Shown: positions 53,726 through 62,400 of the stretch, piece by piece
Position numbering within the stretch: position 1 is the first letter of the stretch
Layout: the number at the start of each line of letters is the position of its first letter
NCBI GenBank assembly: GCA_964454685.1
Contig: CAYVTZ010000015.1
Span: 1 to 63,226, forward strand
Source of the DNA: CAYVTZ01 sp964454685
GTDB lineage: Bacteria > Bacillota > Clostridia > Christensenellales > Christensenellaceae
Direction of reading: 5' to 3'
Length of the DNA: 63,226 nucleotides
Translations under genes and position numbers: made by a program
Notes under the pieces: generated by a model
Databases searched by the model: none
Told to the model about the DNA's origin: nothing
Seen by the model: the letters and a program-made list of their open reading frames with translations, nothing else

Positions 53726-54997
53726 ATGGATCAGGAGTTGCAAAAATTTGAACACGTGATTAACAAAGATCATATTCTCGATCTTTGCGCAAAAGCCATC
53801 CGACTGCATGACGATCGCCTTGTGCATCATGGCGAGCACGTTGCATTAATCGCATACTATATTTGTAATGTATTAAATCTGGAAAACATCGACCGTAATA
53901 TTCTGCTGCTGCTCAGCACCTTTCACGATGTCGGCGCATATAAAACCGATGAGATCACCCGTATGGTGGAGTTTGAGACCTTCAATGTACAGGAACACTC
54001 TGTCTACGGATATTTGTTTCTCAAATATTTTTCTCCGTGGGCGGAGGAAAGCAAGGCTGTTTTATATCACCACACCAAGTATGCAGAGCTTCAAAAGCTG
54101 AATTTTGCATATGCTGATTACGCTTCACTCATTCATATTGCCGATCGGGTTGATATCGCAATCCTAAATCACCTCAGCAAAGAGCAAACCATTCAAGCGA
54201 TACAAGCGGAGGTGTTTAAGCCGGAATTTTCCGCAGCCATGACGCAAATTCTGCAAACATCAAATCTGCATGAATATCTTACGAACAACTATAAATCCAA
54301 CACCTACGAGCACATTCACAATTTGCTTGACGTCACATACGAGCAAGCACTGAGCCTGCTCAAAATGCTGGTCTATTTTATTGACTTTAAAAGCGAGGTT
54401 ACGGCAGTGCATTCCGTCAACGCCGCAACCGTTGCCACATTTCTGGCACAAAAAAGCGGCATGTCCGACCAAGTCGTGTATAAAATTTACATTGCCGCAC
54501 TCATGCACGATCTTGGTAAGCTCGCTATTCCCAGCGAAATTTTGGAAAAGCCCATGCAGCTCACCGCCGACGAAATGGCGATTATGCGCACCCATGTGCT
54601 ACATACAGAAAAGTTGCTGGAAGGTGTGATGCCTTCGGAGCTTGTGCGCATTGCCGCCCGCCATCACGAAAAACTGGACGGTTCGGGATATCCGCACGGG
54701 CTCACTGCCGACGATCTAACCCCCTCCGAACGTATACTCGCCGTTGCAGACGTCATGAGTGCACTCATCAGCAAACGCAGCTACAAAAATGCGTTCGATT
54801 TGGATCGCGCACTCAATATCCTGCGCGAAATGTCAAACAAAGGCTATCTGGATGCCTCCTTTGTGGCGCTCACCTGCGACAATGCCGAGGAACTTTGGCA
54901 AACCGTTCAGGATAAAAATAAGAAAGTAAAACAAACCTATTTTCAGCTCTCTCAGGAGTATGCAAATTTGATACAGACCAACGCCCCTATGTTGTAG
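53726..54997 (+). CDS. tandem HD / HD-GYP domain protein, likely c-di-GMP phosphodiesterase
   Basis: The 423-residue protein carries two HD modules and no sensor or membrane segment. The first has H35 and H67-D68 (STFHDVGAYK), with VLYHHTKY further on. The second is a full HD-GYP domain with H261-D262 (MHDLGK), MRTHVLHTEKLL, HHEKLDGSGYP at 313-323 and VADVMSALISKRSYK. The second half should hydrolyse c-di-GMP. The first may be a regulatory copy or a second catalytic site. It stands alone as a single gene. Confidence 0.8.
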   Translation: MDQELQKFEHVINKDHILDLCAKAIRLHDDRLVHHGEHVALIAYYICNVLNLENIDRNILLLLSTFHDVGAYKTDEITRMVEFETFNVQEHSVYGYLFLKYFSPWAEESKAVLYHHTKYAELQKLNFAYADYASLIHIADRVDIAILNHLSKEQTIQAIQAEVFKPEFSAAMTQILQTSNLHEYLTNNYKSNTYEHIHNLLDVTYEQALSLLKMLVYFIDFKSEVTAVHSVNAATVATFLAQKSGMSDQVVYKIYIAALMHDLGKLAIPSEILEKPMQLTADEMAIMRTHVLHTEKLLEGVMPSELVRIAARHHEKLDGSGYPHGLTADDLTPSERILAVADVMSALISKRSYKNAFDLDRALNILREMSNKGYLDASFVALTCDNAEELWQTVQDKNKKVKQTYFQLSQEYANLIQTNAPML

Positions 54998-55035
54998 CAC
55001 GCTCAGGCTTCGCCGGTTGGCGCATTTTTCTTCAC

Positions 55036-55067
55036 AAAAAAGCCCGCCATCTGCGTACAAACGGCGG
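55036..55067 (-). terminator. intrinsic terminator of the importer/isomerase operon
   Basis: CCGCC (55044-55048) pairs with GGCGG (55063-55067). On the minus strand GCGGGC is followed by TTTTTTG. It ends the transcript from the siderophore importer genes. Confidence 0.65.
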
Positions 55068-55122
55068 ACTCTTGCATCGTAGTCCTGATTCAATTCATCT
55101 CAGTCGATGATTCTTCCCTATT

Positions 55123-56295
55123 TCATTCGCCTTCCAGTAATGCCACCAGCTCGTCCAGACGCATTCCGTCCTGCGGGATAAATTTGCGCCAATATTGCGT
55201 TGTCGTCTTATAATCGTGTATGATGTCTTGCGGATAAGACGTCGTACCGAAAAAGCATTCCATTGTAATGAATATTTCGTCACACCGCTCCATAGGCAGC
55301 TCTCTGCCGCTGTCATAGCTCTGCTTGAGCGCACGCAGCACCCGCTCTCCCGTGATGATGCCCTTCGCATTGTTCTGTGCCGTAAAGGGCAAATGTGCCG
55401 AAGCATTGCCATCCGTTTGCTGCAAATGCACAATCGAGGAGTAGCACCCCAACTGCCGCAGCCATTCATATACATCGTTGTCCTGCGGTTGCGTAAAGAA
55501 GCGCGGATTGTTTTCCACATCACGCAAAATCTCCTGCACACTGGCATCCGTCAGCCTACCCTGCCTAAGCGCCTCGTTGTATACCGCATACGCATGATTG
55601 CTGCCCAGCCAAATCCCTTTCTCCTTCCTCTTGGAAAACGCTTCCTCAATGCTGCTTCGCGTCGGCCGCAAAAACCGTTTGCAGTGGTGCCCCACATCCT
55701 CGGTAAAATAGAATCCCTTGCCGCTCGCCTGCGCCACGCTCGTCATCAACTCTGCCGTACCGTCCAAAGTCCACGGCACCATGTAGGGCGCATACATCTG
55801 CTCCAGCGAAAGAAATTTGCACCCCTTCTCCTTGGCATATCGATTGATTTCCGTTAAATTTTCATAGAGATACCGCACATACTTCGCATAAATCTGCGCA
55901 TCTTGCATCACAAACTCCGCAAAGCCGTGCGCATAGAAACCGAATCCGGCCTCCAGCTGCGCAGACAAATCCACCATCGGTTTAAACCAGTCCTGCACAA
56001 AGCGCTCGCGCACACGCGCATCCGAATGCGTCAGCCCCAGTGTCGTATATGTGCCGTGTCCCGAATACAGCGTGGACACGTGCACACCGGCATGGTTGCA
56101 GGCTTCCTTCACCTCCTGCACCCAATCGCGCAAGTATGCTTCCCCCATGTACAGCGGATCCAGCTCGGTGTCCGCACTCGCCTCTACATAGAAAACGCCC
56201 AAGTCTGCCGCCAGCTGCGCCCAGTCCGCAGGTCGCGTCCAGCGTTTATACGCAAAACAGTTGTCAATCACCAAATAAATCTTAGGATACTGCAT
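55123..56295 (-). CDS. TIM-barrel sugar isomerase/epimerase-like protein
   Basis: The 390-residue protein is of the xylose-isomerase-like TIM barrel (AP endonuclease 2) superfamily. Visible elements are VIDNCFAYKRW, GVFYVEASAD, VHVSTLYSGHGTY, LSLEQMYAPYMVPWT with a likely metal-binding Glu, TEDVGHH with Asp and His, and IVHLQQTDGN. Enzymes of this group interconvert sugars or sugar phosphates. The exact substrate is unknown. It follows the iron-type importer ATPase by 56 bases, an odd partner, and may simply be co-transcribed. Confidence 0.65.
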   Translation of the reverse strand: MQYPKIYLVIDNCFAYKRWTRPADWAQLAADLGVFYVEASADTELDPLYMGEAYLRDWVQEVKEACNHAGVHVSTLYSGHGTYTTLGLTHSDARVRERFVQDWFKPMVDLSAQLEAGFGFYAHGFAEFVMQDAQIYAKYVRYLYENLTEINRYAKEKGCKFLSLEQMYAPYMVPWTLDGTAELMTSVAQASGKGFYFTEDVGHHCKRFLRPTRSSIEEAFSKRKEKGIWLGSNHAYAVYNEALRQGRLTDASVQEILRDVENNPRFFTQPQDNDVYEWLRQLGCYSSIVHLQQTDGNASAHLPFTAQNNAKGIITGERVLRALKQSYDSGRELPMERCDEIFITMECFFGTTSYPQDIIHDYKTTTQYWRKFIPQDGMRLDELVALLEGE

Positions 56296-56351
56296 GTTCC
56301 CTCCTGTTTGTTCCTGTCTCCCTCACCCGATTCCTGTTCTTCGTCACAGCT

Positions 56352-57137
56352 CTATTCTACCACATCTCCTGCGGAATGCACAGCCCCATCAGACAGCCGG
56401 ACTCTCAAAAACCGTTCGCCGTCCTCCTCGCCCATGCGCACCGGCACCCCGAATAGCCGCTCTATGGTATGCTCGGTCAACAATTCGCGCGCCGCACCGT
56501 ATCGCACCGTGTGATTTTGCACCAGCGCAACATCATCCGCCAAGTATAACGCATGATTGGGGTCATGCACCGTAATCCCGAATGTGATGCCGTCCTCACG
56601 GTTCAACTGCCGTACCAGCCGCAAAATCTTGGTTTGATTGGCAAGGTCCAGAAAGGTTGCCGGCTCATCCATCAAAATCACCGGTGTCTGCTGCGCCAGC
56701 GCTCGCGCGATCATAACCATCTGCCGCTCTCCTCCCGAAAGATGGTTAAACACCTTGTCCGCCAAATGCGTGATGCCCAGTCGCTGCATCATGCGCGTCG
56801 CAATCGCCTCGTCCTCTTTTCCGGGCAGATAGCTGATGTAAGGCGCACGCCCCCACAAAACCATGTCAAATACGCGATAGGCAAAGCTGACTTGCGCGGA
56901 TTGCGGTACCATTGCAATGGTACGCGCAAGCTGTTTGGGTCGCGGATCCCCGTCAATTTCAATGCTGCCCTGCATGGGCTTTAGCAGTCCGCACGCCGCT
57001 GCAAACAGCGTCGATTTCCCCACCCCGTTCGGCCCTAGAAACACGGTAATTCTGCCGCGCTGCATGCCGAAGTCCACATGCTGCAACACCATCTGCTCAT
57101 AGCCCAGCGTCACATCGCAAAAACGAATCAGCTCCAT
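56352..57137 (-). CDS. siderophore/heme/cobalamin-type ABC importer ATPase
   Basis: The 262-residue ATPase has Walker A GPNGVGKST, Q-loop in VPQSAQVSF, signature HLSGGERQMVMIARALAQ and Walker B VILMDEPATFLD. The sequence is of the FepC/BtuD class. The start at 57137 overlaps the permease stop by 10 bases and has AGGGGTGG upstream. An earlier in-frame start would lie inside the permease gene. It powers the importer encoded with it. Confidence 0.85.
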   Translation of the reverse strand: MELIRFCDVTLGYEQMVLQHVDFGMQRGRITVFLGPNGVGKSTLFAAACGLLKPMQGSIEIDGDPRPKQLARTIAMVPQSAQVSFAYRVFDMVLWGRAPYISYLPGKEDEAIATRMMQRLGITHLADKVFNHLSGGERQMVMIARALAQQTPVILMDEPATFLDLANQTKILRLVRQLNREDGITFGITVHDPNHALYLADDVALVQNHTVRYGAARELLTEHTIERLFGVPVRMGEEDGERFLRVRLSDGAVHSAGDVVE

Positions 57138-58147
57138 GCGCCACCCCTTGTCTTGCGCAGCAACACCACAAAAAAAGGCGCACCCAGCAACGTCGTAAAG
57201 ATTCCCACGGGAATCTCGAAGGAAAACAAGGTGCGCGAGCACAAATCGACCAGCGCAAGGTAAGTCGCGCCCATCGCCATGGAAAGCGGCACCAGTTTCA
57301 CATTATCCGCGCCAAAAATCATGCGGCAAATATGCGGGATCATCAGCCCCACCAATCCAATGATGCCGGAAACCGAAACCGCGCATGCCGCCAGCAGCGT
57401 TGCCGCACCAATAATAATCAGCTTTCCGCTCAACGGATTCACCCCAAGCAATTTCGCTTCACGCTCTCCCAGCGAAAGCACATTCAGTTTCCAACGCATG
57501 ATGAACAGCACCACAAAGGCTCCCAGCATAGGAAACACCACTTGCAGCAGCTTATCCCATGTCGCGGTGTAGAATCCGCCCATCGTCCAAAACACCAAGC
57601 CCTGCAACTTGAGCGGGTCAACCACCAGTTGTACGGCATACAGTCCTGCCGTAAACACAGCCGATACCACAATGCCCGCCAAAATCAACGAGATTACAGG
57701 CGTCTCACCCTTTCGTTGCGCAATCAGATAGCACACCGTAATGCTCAACGCCGCAAATAAAAATGCAGACAGCGAAACAGGCAATGTGATGATTGCCGCC
57801 ATGGAAAGCGCCGCTCCCAAAGCCGCGCCGGAGGAAAGCCCCAGCGTAAACGGCTCTACCAAAGGGTTTTTCAACAAAGACTGAAACGCCGCGCCTGCCA
57901 CCGCCAAACCGCCGCCCACCAGCATTGCGGTTAAAACGCGGGGCAATCGCACATCCATCAGCACCGCCACCGACTCCGGCGCAATCAGTGTTTCAAACAC
58001 CGATCCTCCCGTCACGCGATACGCAAAGATGTCCACCGTTTCCTGAAATCCCAGCGAAACCGCACCCAGCGACAACGCTAGAAAAAACACCGGAACCGGC
58101 AGACAATAGACCAGTATTTCCAGCCATTTTTTGCGCGACTGATTCAT
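57128..58147 (-). CDS. FecCD-type ABC importer permease
   Basis: The 339-residue protein has about ten membrane segments and FecCD landmarks: RLPRVLTAMLVGGGLAVAGAAFQSLLKNPL, GLSSGAALGAALSM and SGIIGLVGLMIPHICRMIFG near the C-terminus. The conserved GLIGFVGLxxPHxxR-type segment is the ATPase coupling site. The ATG overlaps the binding-protein stop (ATGA). Confidence 0.88.
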   Translation of the reverse strand: MNQSRKKWLEILVYCLPVPVFFLALSLGAVSLGFQETVDIFAYRVTGGSVFETLIAPESVAVLMDVRLPRVLTAMLVGGGLAVAGAAFQSLLKNPLVEPFTLGLSSGAALGAALSMAAIITLPVSLSAFLFAALSITVCYLIAQRKGETPVISLILAGIVVSAVFTAGLYAVQLVVDPLKLQGLVFWTMGGFYTATWDKLLQVVFPMLGAFVVLFIMRWKLNVLSLGEREAKLLGVNPLSGKLIIIGAATLLAACAVSVSGIIGLVGLMIPHICRMIFGADNVKLVPLSMAMGATYLALVDLCSRTLFSFEIPVGIFTTLLGAPFFVVLLRKTRGGAWS

Positions 58148-59169
58148 TGTACCGTTACATCTTTCCCGTACAGAGCCATCATCATATCCGTGCGCACCTG
58201 CGCCAGATCAAGATCGTTAAATAGTTCCGGATAGACACTCTTTGCAATCGCCTCCACCGCAAAGAAATATTTCACCGTCCAAAGGTCGCAAAAAAATGTC
58301 ATATCATCCGTCACTTCAAAGACATTGCCGTCCTGCACCGCGCGCACCGTCTGCCACTCCTGTGCACCCAAGTAGTCCTGCGGGTCTGCATCATTGTTGT
58401 TCCACATGATGATAGACTGCGGATTCCATTGTAAAACCTGCTCCATGTTCGCCACAAAATGCTCCTGCGCCACGTCCCGGGCAGCATTGTCAATGCCGCT
58501 TAACGCCAGCAAGTCCTGTCCTGTGCTGGGGTTCCCCGCCAAATCCAGCAGGCTCGGCCCCCATACAAAAATGCCGGTTTTCTTTTCTTTCAGCTCCGCT
58601 GTCTTGTCCGCAATGCTCTTGAGCTGCCCCTTTGCATATGTCTCAATTTCCTGCGCACGTTGCTCCTTACCTACCAGCTTTGCCACCGTGTGCAGCTTGG
58701 TATATACATCATCAAAGGTATTCACTTGAATGCCTACCACCTTGATGCCCTGCTCTTCCAGCGCTTTAATCTGATCTTCCGCCAACGCCCAAATCAGCAC
58801 CACGTCCGGCTTGAGCGCCACAATCGCCTCCACATTGCCATCCACCGCCGGCAACTCCTTGTTTGCGATGCGCTCGTCTATTTGCGAAAGCACCTCATAC
58901 GTCTGCGTGTTGTTGTATGTCCATAAATCAATGCCCGTCACCACATCCGCCGCGCCCAGCATATATAGGTCGTTGAGCGCCGAGTTGATGAGGCATACCA
59001 CATTATCCACCGGACCGTCAAAGGTGATCTCTTTGCCCCGCGCGTCCGTCACCGTAATCTGCCCTGCATTCTGCGCCTCCTGTGTTTGTTGCACCTGCGC
59101 AGGCTTGCACGCAAATAGCAGCGCCGCGCAAGCACATACCAAAATCCAAATGATTAATTTTTTCGTCAT
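58144..59169 (-). CDS. siderophore/heme-type substrate-binding lipoprotein
   Basis: The 341-residue lipoprotein has its lipidated cysteine at residue 21 (LLFAC) and a cluster A-II binding fold: ITVTDARGKEITFDGPVDNVVCL, then EAIVALKPDVVLIWAL and LLALSGIDNAARDVAQEHFVANMEQVLQWNPQSIIMW. This fold binds ferric siderophores, heme or cobalamin and moves little. It delivers the ligand to the permease encoded next. A strong promoter lies upstream at 59309-59338. Confidence 0.86.
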   Translation of the reverse strand: MTKKLIIWILVCACAALLFACKPAQVQQTQEAQNAGQITVTDARGKEITFDGPVDNVVCLINSALNDLYMLGAADVVTGIDLWTYNNTQTYEVLSQIDERIANKELPAVDGNVEAIVALKPDVVLIWALAEDQIKALEEQGIKVVGIQVNTFDDVYTKLHTVAKLVGKEQRAQEIETYAKGQLKSIADKTAELKEKKTGIFVWGPSLLDLAGNPSTGQDLLALSGIDNAARDVAQEHFVANMEQVLQWNPQSIIMWNNNDADPQDYLGAQEWQTVRAVQDGNVFEVTDDMTFFCDLWTVKYFFAVEAIAKSVYPELFNDLDLAQVRTDMMMALYGKDVTVQ

Positions 59170-59308
59170 GATTGTTTTCCTTTCATCTTAAAAAAACATA
59201 AAGCTATGAAAGTCTGCAAACATCTCCATTACCTGTACGGCAACACCGATAAGACAAACTGCGAAGCTGTTTTTTTAATTGTTCACTGCACCTTATTTTA
59301 ACTCATTC

Positions 59309-59338
59309 AGTATAAAACAAGCCGCCGCATCATGTCAA
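59309..59338 (-). promoter_or_regulatory. SigA promoter of the importer operon
   Basis: On the minus strand TTGACA (59333-59338), 18 bases and TATACT (59309-59314) precede the binding protein gene, leaving a leader of about 130 bases. No clear Fur or DtxR box was found. Confidence 0.65.
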
Positions 59339-59340
59339 CC

Positions 59341-59371
59341 AAGCAAAAAGGGACTGCAACCGCAATCCCTT
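59341..59371 (-). terminator. intrinsic terminator after the PadR-HAAS operon
   Basis: AAGGGATTGC and GCAGTCCCTT (hairpin 59348-59371) with a GGTT loop are followed on the minus strand by TTTTTGCTT. The importer promoter starts only 3 bases further on. Confidence 0.8.
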
Positions 59372-59384
59372 GTGTGCTTTGATA

Positions 59385-59508
59385 TTTTGGGCAACTTGAC
59401 TTAGCTGCCATAAATCAATTTGCTCCAGCAGTTCGCTTCATCCCCTGCTCAAATCGTCATGCGCAGCATTGCAACAAACACCGCAGATGGGTGTTTATCG
59501 TCAGCCTG
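59385..59508. repeat. dispersed intergenic repeat, copy 1
   Basis: This stretch shares its two ends with 61104-61200: TTTTGGGCAA (59385-59394) and a 23-base block at 59477-59499 (CCGCAGATGGGTGTTTATC and 4 bases before it), then GCCT. The middle differs. The block can fold as AAACACC-GCAGAT-GGGTGTTT. It holds no gene. It lies between the PadR-HAAS operon and its terminator. Confidence 0.5.
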
Positions 59509-60492
59509 TCAAGCTTCCTTCGCCTTCAACGTCTTATACACCGTGGTCGCAATGTCCAGCACGGTCGCAAAGACGATGATCCCCAGCAAAATCAACTGTG
59601 CATTCCCTACGATGTTCAAAACCAGCGTATCCGTAGGCTGAAGCAGCCCCGCCACGGCTTGCAGAAACGCCGGATTAAGAAACTGCGTTCCCAACAGCCA
59701 GATGATGGCAAGCGGAATGGTCACGATCTCCGTCACAATGGTCACCACCATCACGCGCCGTGAATAATGCCCTTCAATCAATCTCACGCTTTCCCGCAAA
59801 ATCCCCAGCGCCGCGATCGCCACAATCCAAATCCACGCCTGCCGCATCATCGTTTCGTTAAACAGTGTAATGATGGAATTCCCCTCGCCAAACGCAAAGC
59901 CGATCACACCGGGAAATCCCAAAAACAGCGTTACGAACACCATTGTCATAACAATCCCGAAAATCGGCTCGCTGCGCGGAATTTCCGTCTTGGGGATCTC
60001 CGGTAGGTTGTCCAGCGCATCCACGCCTGTGTTCAGCGGAATGCGATTGTGTGAAAAAATCGCGAAGAAAAAGGTCACAAACGCGAAGGCATAAATCACA
60101 CCCATCAGTACATTGGCAACACCGCTTGCCAGCGACATGTACCAAATCGTGTCCGTCTGCGCAATGCCGGTTACAATTCCCGCCACCACCGTGCCAAACA
60201 CCACGCAGATCAATACCACTTTCAGCACCAGCTTATACTGCACAAAGTATTCTCCGCTGATCAGGCTTTTGCCTTGATCGGGATCATACTTCTGCGCAAG
60301 CTGCGCAGGCGCACCCAGCTCCGTCAACACCATGCGAACATCCTGCTCGGTTGGCGGCATCTCTGCGCAACGCGCCTCCAGCATGTCGTCAATCAACGTT
60401 TTCAGCTCCTGTGCCACATCCGCGCGTATCTTTTGCGGCAAGCGCTTTGTTACTGCATACACATAGCGTTCCATCATTTCATTCGGCTTCAT
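59509..60492 (-). CDS. HAAS-domain membrane protein
   Basis: The 327-residue protein has an N-terminal HAAS signalling domain (YVYAVTKRLPQKIRADVAQELKTLIDDMLE and VRMVLTELGAPAQLAQKYDP) and about seven membrane segments. Such proteins occur beside short PadR repressors and are thought to respond to envelope conditions. It overlaps padR by 14 bases. This is the second PadR/HAAS-like pair in the window. The other has a FtsW-like membrane part instead. Confidence 0.75.
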   Translation of the reverse strand: MKPNEMMERYVYAVTKRLPQKIRADVAQELKTLIDDMLEARCAEMPPTEQDVRMVLTELGAPAQLAQKYDPDQGKSLISGEYFVQYKLVLKVVLICVVFGTVVAGIVTGIAQTDTIWYMSLASGVANVLMGVIYAFAFVTFFFAIFSHNRIPLNTGVDALDNLPEIPKTEIPRSEPIFGIVMTMVFVTLFLGFPGVIGFAFGEGNSIITLFNETMMRQAWIWIVAIAALGILRESVRLIEGHYSRRVMVVTIVTEIVTIPLAIIWLLGTQFLNPAFLQAVAGLLQPTDTLVLNIVGNAQLILLGIIVFATVLDIATTVYKTLKAKEA

Positions 60493-60829
60493 TTGTTTGA
60501 CCCTCCAATAACCGGTTCACCCTTTGAGAAAACGTCTGCCAGTGTATCCGCATCTTTCCAAACGCTTCCTCCCCCAAATCTGTAATCACATAATATTTTC
60601 GCGGCTTTGCACCGCTCGTTTCCCATTCGCTTTTTAATAACCCCTGCGATTCCAACCGCCGCATCAGCGGATATAGTGTGTTCGCCTCAATGGGTACGCC
60701 GCACTCCTCCAATCGCTTCACCAGACTGTATCCATACATCGGTTGCTTCATCTGGCTCAGCACCAATAAAATCAGCGTGCCACGCCGCAGTTCCAGCATC
60801 AAGTTCGATACGATTTCATCACAGTTCAT
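60479..60829 (-). CDS. PadR-family transcriptional regulator
   Basis: The 116-residue protein has the PadR helix-turn-helix: RRGTLILLVLSQMKQPMYGYSLVKRLEECG, then NTLYPLMRRLESQGLL and RKYYVITDLGEEAF. The start at 60829 follows AAAGGAGCG. Upstream in-frame starts lie in the leader. A matching palindrome sits in its own promoter, so it is probably autoregulated together with the HAAS gene. Confidence 0.85.
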   Translation of the reverse strand: MNCDEIVSNLMLELRRGTLILLVLSQMKQPMYGYSLVKRLEECGVPIEANTLYPLMRRLESQGLLKSEWETSGAKPRKYYVITDLGEEAFGKMRIHWQTFSQRVNRLLEGQTNEAE

Positions 60830-60875
60830 TGTTCGCTCCTTTCCTGTTTGTTCCACACCCGATATTTCTATTGTC

Positions 60876-60905
60876 ATTATAATGTGTATCACACACTATT
60901 GTCAA
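60876..60905 (-). promoter_or_regulatory. consensus promoter with PadR-type operator
   Basis: On the minus strand TTGACA (60900-60905), 18 bases and TATAAT (60876-60881) are both perfect. The spacer holds TGTGT-ATC-ACACA (60883-60895), a palindrome of the kind bound by PadR repressors. A bound dimer would block the promoter fully. Confidence 0.75.
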
Positions 60906-61103
60906 TAAAAAAATAATAAAATTTTCTCATTCCTTTCTAAGGCATAAATTCATGATTGACAAACACCACTTTTCAGGTTAAGATATCCCTGTAATTATTG
61001 TTTTACGATAATTTATTTGCCTTAGCAGGACGACTCTCGGTTCTGCTACCTCGAAACCGCACTGCGCGACATCACAGTCGCTTTCGGTTAATCACACTGC
61101 ACT
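60906..61103 (+). other. upstream leader of the DUF2975 operon with several stems
   Basis: No gene is seen. Stems include TAGCAG...CTGCTA (about 61,025-61,050) and a nested AACCG...GCGAC...GTCGC...CGGTT (about 61,056-61,089). The plus-strand promoter was not located with confidence. I compared it by eye with common riboswitches and found no match. Confidence 0.35.
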
Positions 61104-61200
61104 TTTGGGCAAAACGCCCGCGCGATGAGGCTGAATATCCAATTCGCCGAGGTGCGCGGGAGTAACGCTAACACCGCAGACGGGCGTTTATCACCGGCCT
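61104..61200. repeat. dispersed intergenic repeat, copy 2
   Basis: TTTTGGGCAA at 61104-61113 and the 23-base block at 61171-61193 (21 of 23 bases equal to copy 1) mark the ends. Between them CCCGCGC and GCGCGGG form a stem, and AACGC pairs with GCGTT. It ends about 12 bases before the ATG of the DUF2975 gene, so it would be in that gene's leader. Confidence 0.5.
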
Positions 61201-61211
61201 AGGAGGGAAAC

Positions 61212-62159
61212 ATGAAAAAATACATCCAACCCTGCATCCTCGCGATAGAAGCATTGCTGTGTGTGCTGATCGCCGTCAATCCCCAGCCCGCCATGGCGTC
61301 CTTTCCCTTTGCGCAAATCGGCGACGGGCTGCGCACACTTTCACTGTCCTCCGCCGCAGGCAACGGCTGTGCACTTGCACTTTATATTATGCTTTGCTTA
61401 CTGCCTTGCGCATTCCTCTTTGTTCCAAAAAAACGCAAGTTGCGTTGGGAGGACGTTTTACTCCCCGCACTCAGCGCTTTATTGTTTTATGTGCTTTATC
61501 TTATGATCAATCCGGGCGCAATCCCACTGTCAGGCGGATTCGCGGCAGGCAGTGAAGTCTCCAGGGCAGTGCTTTGCGGCGCTGTTTACGCCACATTGAT
61601 CGGTTATCTCGTACTGCGCGCGATGCGCTTTGTTTGCGGCAGGGAAAGTAGCAAGACCATGCGCGATCTTTCTGTATTGCTCTTTTTGGTAAACATGATC
61701 TTCATTGCCGCTATCTTTGGCGTCTGCTTACGCGATGCAGTGCGCGCGATTCAAGAAATGCAAATCAGCAACTCCGCCAATGCACACTTGTTTGATGTCA
61801 ACAGCTTTTTCATTGTGCTTACCTTCCTTGTAAGCGCCCTTCCATACGCGCTGAATATCGCTGTCGTCTGCGTCGGTCAGTCTCTGCTGCGTCATTTTAC
61901 CGATGATCGATATTCCGATGCCACCCTCTTTTGCGCAAAACGGTTGATGCGCCTGTGCGTCGGCTCCATCGTCGCAATCGTGTGCGTCAATATCCTGTTC
62001 AATGTATTGCAAATTGCAGTAGCGCCTCTCCTTTTTTCCGTGCACGTCACGGTTCAAATCCCGTTGTTCGCCATTGCGTTTGTGCTGGCGTGTCTGCTGT
62101 TCACTCGCCTGATCACTGAGGGCAAGGCGTTGAAAGCAGACAACGACAGCATTATTTGA
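61212..62159 (+). CDS. DUF2975-type membrane protein
   Basis: The 315-residue protein has about eight membrane segments in an unusually long version of the DUF2975 layout. The C-terminal half, with NSFFIVLTFLVSALPYALNIAV, DDRYSDATLFCAKRLMRLCVGS and RLITEGKALKADNDSII, matches that family's end. It is paired with a YozG-like regulator, the usual partner. The function is unknown. AGGAGGG precedes the ATG. Confidence 0.72.
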   Translation: MKKYIQPCILAIEALLCVLIAVNPQPAMASFPFAQIGDGLRTLSLSSAAGNGCALALYIMLCLLPCAFLFVPKKRKLRWEDVLLPALSALLFYVLYLMINPGAIPLSGGFAAGSEVSRAVLCGAVYATLIGYLVLRAMRFVCGRESSKTMRDLSVLLFLVNMIFIAAIFGVCLRDAVRAIQEMQISNSANAHLFDVNSFFIVLTFLVSALPYALNIAVVCVGQSLLRHFTDDRYSDATLFCAKRLMRLCVGSIVAIVCVNILFNVLQIAVAPLLFSVHVTVQIPLFAIAFVLACLLFTRLITEGKALKADNDSII

Positions 62160-62169
62160 GGTTTGTAGC

Positions 62170-62400
62170 ATGGCAATTTTAGTACATTTGGACGAGCAGC
62201 TCAAAAAAAATTCCACCACAGCGAAAGAACTCTGCGCGCTGGTGGGCATCACCGAGGCAAACCTTTCCATCCTGCGTAGCGGGAAGGCAAAAGGCGTCCG
62301 CTTCCACACCATTAACAAAATCTGTTATCACCTTGGTTGCGATGTGGGCGACATTCTGAAATTCGATGGAAATTTGGAGGAAGATTTCGATGAAAATTAA
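62170..62400 (+). CDS. YozG-like XRE-family regulator
   Basis: The 76-residue protein is a bare helix-turn-helix: TTAKELCALVGITEANLSILRSGKAKGVRFHTINKICYHLGCDVGDILKF. This is the short group found beside DUF2975 genes. It starts 10 bases after the previous stop and overlaps the next gene by 11 bases. It probably controls this operon. Confidence 0.85.
   Translation: MAILVHLDEQLKKNSTTAKELCALVGITEANLSILRSGKAKGVRFHTINKICYHLGCDVGDILKFDGNLEEDFDEN

Noticed and set aside
60906..61211. A known riboswitch upstream of the DUF2975 gene (c-di-GMP, c-di-AMP, cobalamin, Mn and T-box considered).
   Set aside because: The conserved core sequences of these classes are not present. Part of the region is explained by a dispersed repeat.
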